Shown in pieces: positions 22,927-24,847 of a stretch of DNA of 24,847 nt. The position numbers and the translations under genes are program-made. This stretch comes from JACRBK01 sp964427955 (lineage in GTDB: Bacteria > Chloroflexota > Anaerolineae > Aggregatilineales > Aggregatilineaceae): NCBI GenBank assembly GCA_964427955.1, contig CAYRWY010000032.1:1-24847 (forward strand), in the 5' to 3' direction. Within the stretch, counting starts at the first letter, position 1. The number at the start of each line of letters is the position of its first letter. The notes under the pieces are model-generated. The model was given only the letters and a program-made list of their open reading frames with translations. It did no database searches and was not told where the DNA came from.

Positions 22927-23943
22927 CTAATCCAGGGGTTCAAGCCAGGTTCTAAAAACGGTTTCTACATTCGCGCGCGAATTGTCTTTGCCCCACTCGC
23001 ATTGGCCAATGACGCCGCCCGACCCATCGTCCAGGGCGCGGCGCACGCGCAGCACGGCTTCGCGCACGTCGTCCGGCGTGCCGAACGGCAGCACGTACTG
23101 CCGGTCGATCTCGCCCCAAAAGGTGACTTTGCCCTGGTAGTGGCGCCCAAGTTCCTCGATGTCCATCACAAACAACTGCGAGTTGATGGCATCGAACCCG
23201 ACCTCGATCAAGTCGCCGTAGATCGCGGCAGTATGGCCGTCGGTGTGGAAGAACGCATATTTGCCTGCGGCGTGGATCATGTCGCAGTAGTCTTTGTAGA
23301 GCGGTTTGAAGACCTCGCGCCAGGTCTTGGGATTGATCAGCAGCCCTTGATTCGTCCCCCAGTCATCCATCGTCATGATGCCATCCACGTTGGACTGGCA
23401 CCAGCCGCGAATATCCTCCAGATAATAGTCGTGCACCATCTCCAACAGTTGGCGCATTTCCGCCGTGCCATAGGCCAGATCGATGAACAAATTCTGCGTG
23501 CCGCGCAGGAATTGCAGCCGCTCGAAGGGCCGCGCGGTCACGTCCGACAGCATGAACTGATCGCTGGCATCGCACTCGCGGTTGACGTAGGACAGGTCGC
23601 GCTGCCGGACGAGACGCCAGGGCGGCTGAAACGTCGCCAGGTCCGACCACTCGGCGATGGCCGGGCCTTTCACTTCGCCCACGACGCCCGGTTCGGCCAC
23701 GTGCCAGACGCTCCCCCACACGTCGGTATAAGTGCCGACCTGCGCCGTCGCCTCGGCGTCGCTGGCCGACTGGCCGGGACTCATCTGCGTCCCCCGCAGG
23801 TCCATCGGATAGGCTTCTTGCAGCGCGTCCAGCTCGTCCTGGCGGAACAAAGAGATATAAGGTAAAGCCCACACCTGGCGCGGGGCGCGATCCGGGTGGT
23901 TGAACGTGAGCGCGGCGATTACCCGCTCGCGGCTGGTCATCAT
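22927..23943 (-). CDS. Uroporphyrinogen decarboxylase-family corrinoid methyltransferase
   Basis: This 338-residue URO-D-fold protein starts MTSRERVIAALTFNHPDRAP, the typical opening of the methyltransferase branch of this family. Where MtaA/MtbA methylcobamide:CoM methyltransferases have a zinc-binding HxC motif, it has H233-T-D235-G (FFHTDGHT), so it is not a CoM methylase of that type. The partner corrinoid protein starts 24 bases downstream, and a second URO-D-family gene ends 11 bases upstream, so the genes form one operon. The start has GAGGAG seven bases upstream. By family it could take a methyl group from an O-methyl or other methylated substrate to the corrinoid, or from the corrinoid to an acceptor such as tetrahydrofolate. 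It is unlikely to be a haem-pathway HemE, given the context and lack of the HemE N-terminal signature. Confidence 0.9.
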   Translation of the reverse strand: MMTSRERVIAALTFNHPDRAPRQVWALPYISLFRQDELDALQEAYPMDLRGTQMSPGQSASDAEATAQVGTYTDVWGSVWHVAEPGVVGEVKGPAIAEWSDLATFQPPWRLVRQRDLSYVNRECDASDQFMLSDVTARPFERLQFLRGTQNLFIDLAYGTAEMRQLLEMVHDYYLEDIRGWCQSNVDGIMTMDDWGTNQGLLINPKTWREVFKPLYKDYCDMIHAAGKYAFFHTDGHTAAIYGDLIEVGFDAINSQLFVMDIEELGRHYQGKVTFWGEIDRQYVLPFGTPDDVREAVLRVRRALDDGSGGVIGQCEWGKDNSRANVETVFRTWLEPLD

Positions 23944-23954
23944 GGCGTATCTCC

Positions 23955-24847
23955 TCAGATCTGCATCTCGCGACTTTCAACCGCTTCGGCCACACGCAGG
24001 ATGCGCTCGGCCAGCCCGTCCGGGGGAATTTGATCGGCGGACGCCAGCACGTACCCCGGCTGGGTGGTCATGACGTCCAATACCTTGTTGAGATGGGCCT
24101 CGAACTCTTCGTCGCTGGTCACCGGCGAGAAGAACGCGCCCGGCAGCCCGCCCCACAGGATCGTGTTCGGCCCGACCATGCTGCGAATTTCGGTCACATC
24201 GACGTTGCCGACCGGCGCGGGCGTGAAGGACTCGATCACCCGGAAGCCCGCAGACGCCACCGGCCCGACCAGCCCGCGCAGCGTGCCGTCCATGTGGATG
24301 AACGAGAATTTGCCCGCGTCACGGATGCGCCCGGTCCAGTAGGTTTCATAGTCGCGCAGATAATTTTCGAAGAACCGGCGTCCCACCATTTCCGCCGACA
24401 GGTTTTCGGGGATCATCAGGCATTCGGCGGGACAGGCCAGGGCGATCTCCGCCGCCTGGTCGTGAGCGTGGCGGATGGTGTCCAGCGTCTCGTCGAATTC
24501 CTCCGGCGCGGCGTTCCAGAGGTTCACGATGTTGACGATCCCGGCGTACTCGGCCACCATCTGCATGAAGGGCGAGCGGGGCACGTAGCACAGACTCACG
24601 CCCAGGCCGCCGACGTGCTGGTTGACCCATGCGGGGCGCGCATAATCCGGCTCGTAGTGCACGTGCTCGTGCCAGTAGCGCAGCGGTTTCAGGTCGGCGA
24701 CGTCTTCTACGAAGTGCTTGTGCGGCGATTCGGAATAGCTGGAATGGAGGAACAACCACTGCTCCTCCAGCGTGCCGACCGGCGTATGCACGCGCCGGTA
24801 GCGAATATCGCCATCCTGCCCTTCTTCAATCGTCACGCTGGCGTCCG
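23955..24847 (-). CDS. Second uroporphyrinogen decarboxylase-family protein, 5' truncated by window edge
   Basis: The frame is open to the right edge (codons for D-A-S precede the GTG at 24836), so the true start is outside the window; about 297 residues are visible. VHTPVGTLEEQW and the TIM-barrel pattern (IPENLSAEM, FIHMDGTLRG, ILWGGLPGAFF) place it in the URO-D methyltransferase family. It also lacks the HxC zinc motif and has HMDG at that position, as in its downstream paralogue (HTDG). It ends 11 bases before the second URO-D-like gene, so it is co-transcribed with that gene and the corrinoid protein. One paralogue may demethylate the substrate and the other may pass the methyl group to an acceptor (inference). 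No substrate can be named from sequence alone. Confidence 0.9.
   Translation of the reverse strand, partial: DASVTIEEGQDGDIRYRRVHTPVGTLEEQWLFLHSSYSESPHKHFVEDVADLKPLRYWHEHVHYEPDYARPAWVNQHVGGLGVSLCYVPRSPFMQMVAEYAGIVNIVNLWNAAPEEFDETLDTIRHAHDQAAEIALACPAECLMIPENLSAEMVGRRFFENYLRDYETYWTGRIRDAGKFSFIHMDGTLRGLVGPVASAGFRVIESFTPAPVGNVDVTEIRSMVGPNTILWGGLPGAFFSPVTSDEEFEAHLNKVLDVMTTQPGYVLASADQIPPDGLAERILRVAEAVESREMQI

Noticed and set aside
22927..24847. HemE (haem biosynthesis) or MtaA-type CoM methyltransferase
   Set aside because: The operon partner is a corrinoid protein, which argues against HemE, and the HxC zinc motif needed for MtaA/MtbA is replaced by HxDG in both proteins.
1..24847. CRISPR array, transposon, prophage or tRNA
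   Set aside because: No regularly spaced short repeats, transposase, integrase, phage structural gene or tRNA cloverleaf was seen. The only long repeats are the coding repeats of the FGE and propeller genes.

Overview
The window looks like chromosomal DNA from a high-GC, probably anaerobic or facultative bacterium. The mix of protein families suggests the Chloroflexota (Anaerolineae-like): tandem FGE-sulfatase repeats, LacI/ABC sugar loci, secreted WD40/PD40 propellers, and URO-D/corrinoid methyltransferases. That placement is inference, because there is no rRNA or marker gene to test it. Coding density is very high, there is no gene-free stretch above 300 bases, and I see no IS, tRNA, rRNA or CRISPR array.

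Layout. 1-3082 (+): the 3' part of a large protein made of four formylglycine-generating-enzyme (FGE)-like domains. 3121-9672: a sugar locus. A GH2 glycosidase and a LacI repressor, translationally coupled by a one-base overlap, run leftward. A solute-binding protein and two permeases run rightward. A LacI-type palindrome lies between the divergent promoters. 9899-13273 (+): a tight four-gene operon encoding a lone ABC ATPase, a HypB-like metal-insertion GTPase, a NifS/IscS-type cysteine desulfurase and a cysteine-rich Fe-S protein. A PatB-type C-S lyase with its own promoter follows (13350-14513, +). 14552-16759 (-): an autoregulated MarR / ABC-2 exporter operon. 16884-19499 (-): an ArsR/SmtB metal sensor and a P1B-4-type metal-efflux ATPase, each with an operator-like site upstream. 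19581-22115 (-): a secreted double beta-propeller protein. 22267-24847 (-): a corrinoid methyltransferase set (two URO-D-family proteins and a corrinoid protein), truncated by the window edge.

How the genes work together. The sugar locus is a self-contained import, hydrolysis and repression module, except that the transporter ATPase is missing and must be shared from elsewhere. The MarR and ArsR loci are classic sensor/efflux pairs whose operators can be read directly. The most interesting part is the 9.9-13.3 kb operon. Its components (ATPase, Ni/metal-type GTPase, sulfur donor and Fe-S protein) are what a metallocofactor assembly or metalloenzyme activation pathway would need, but the combination is not one of the standard ISC, SUF, NIF or HYP systems. 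I regard it as the best candidate for an undescribed system.
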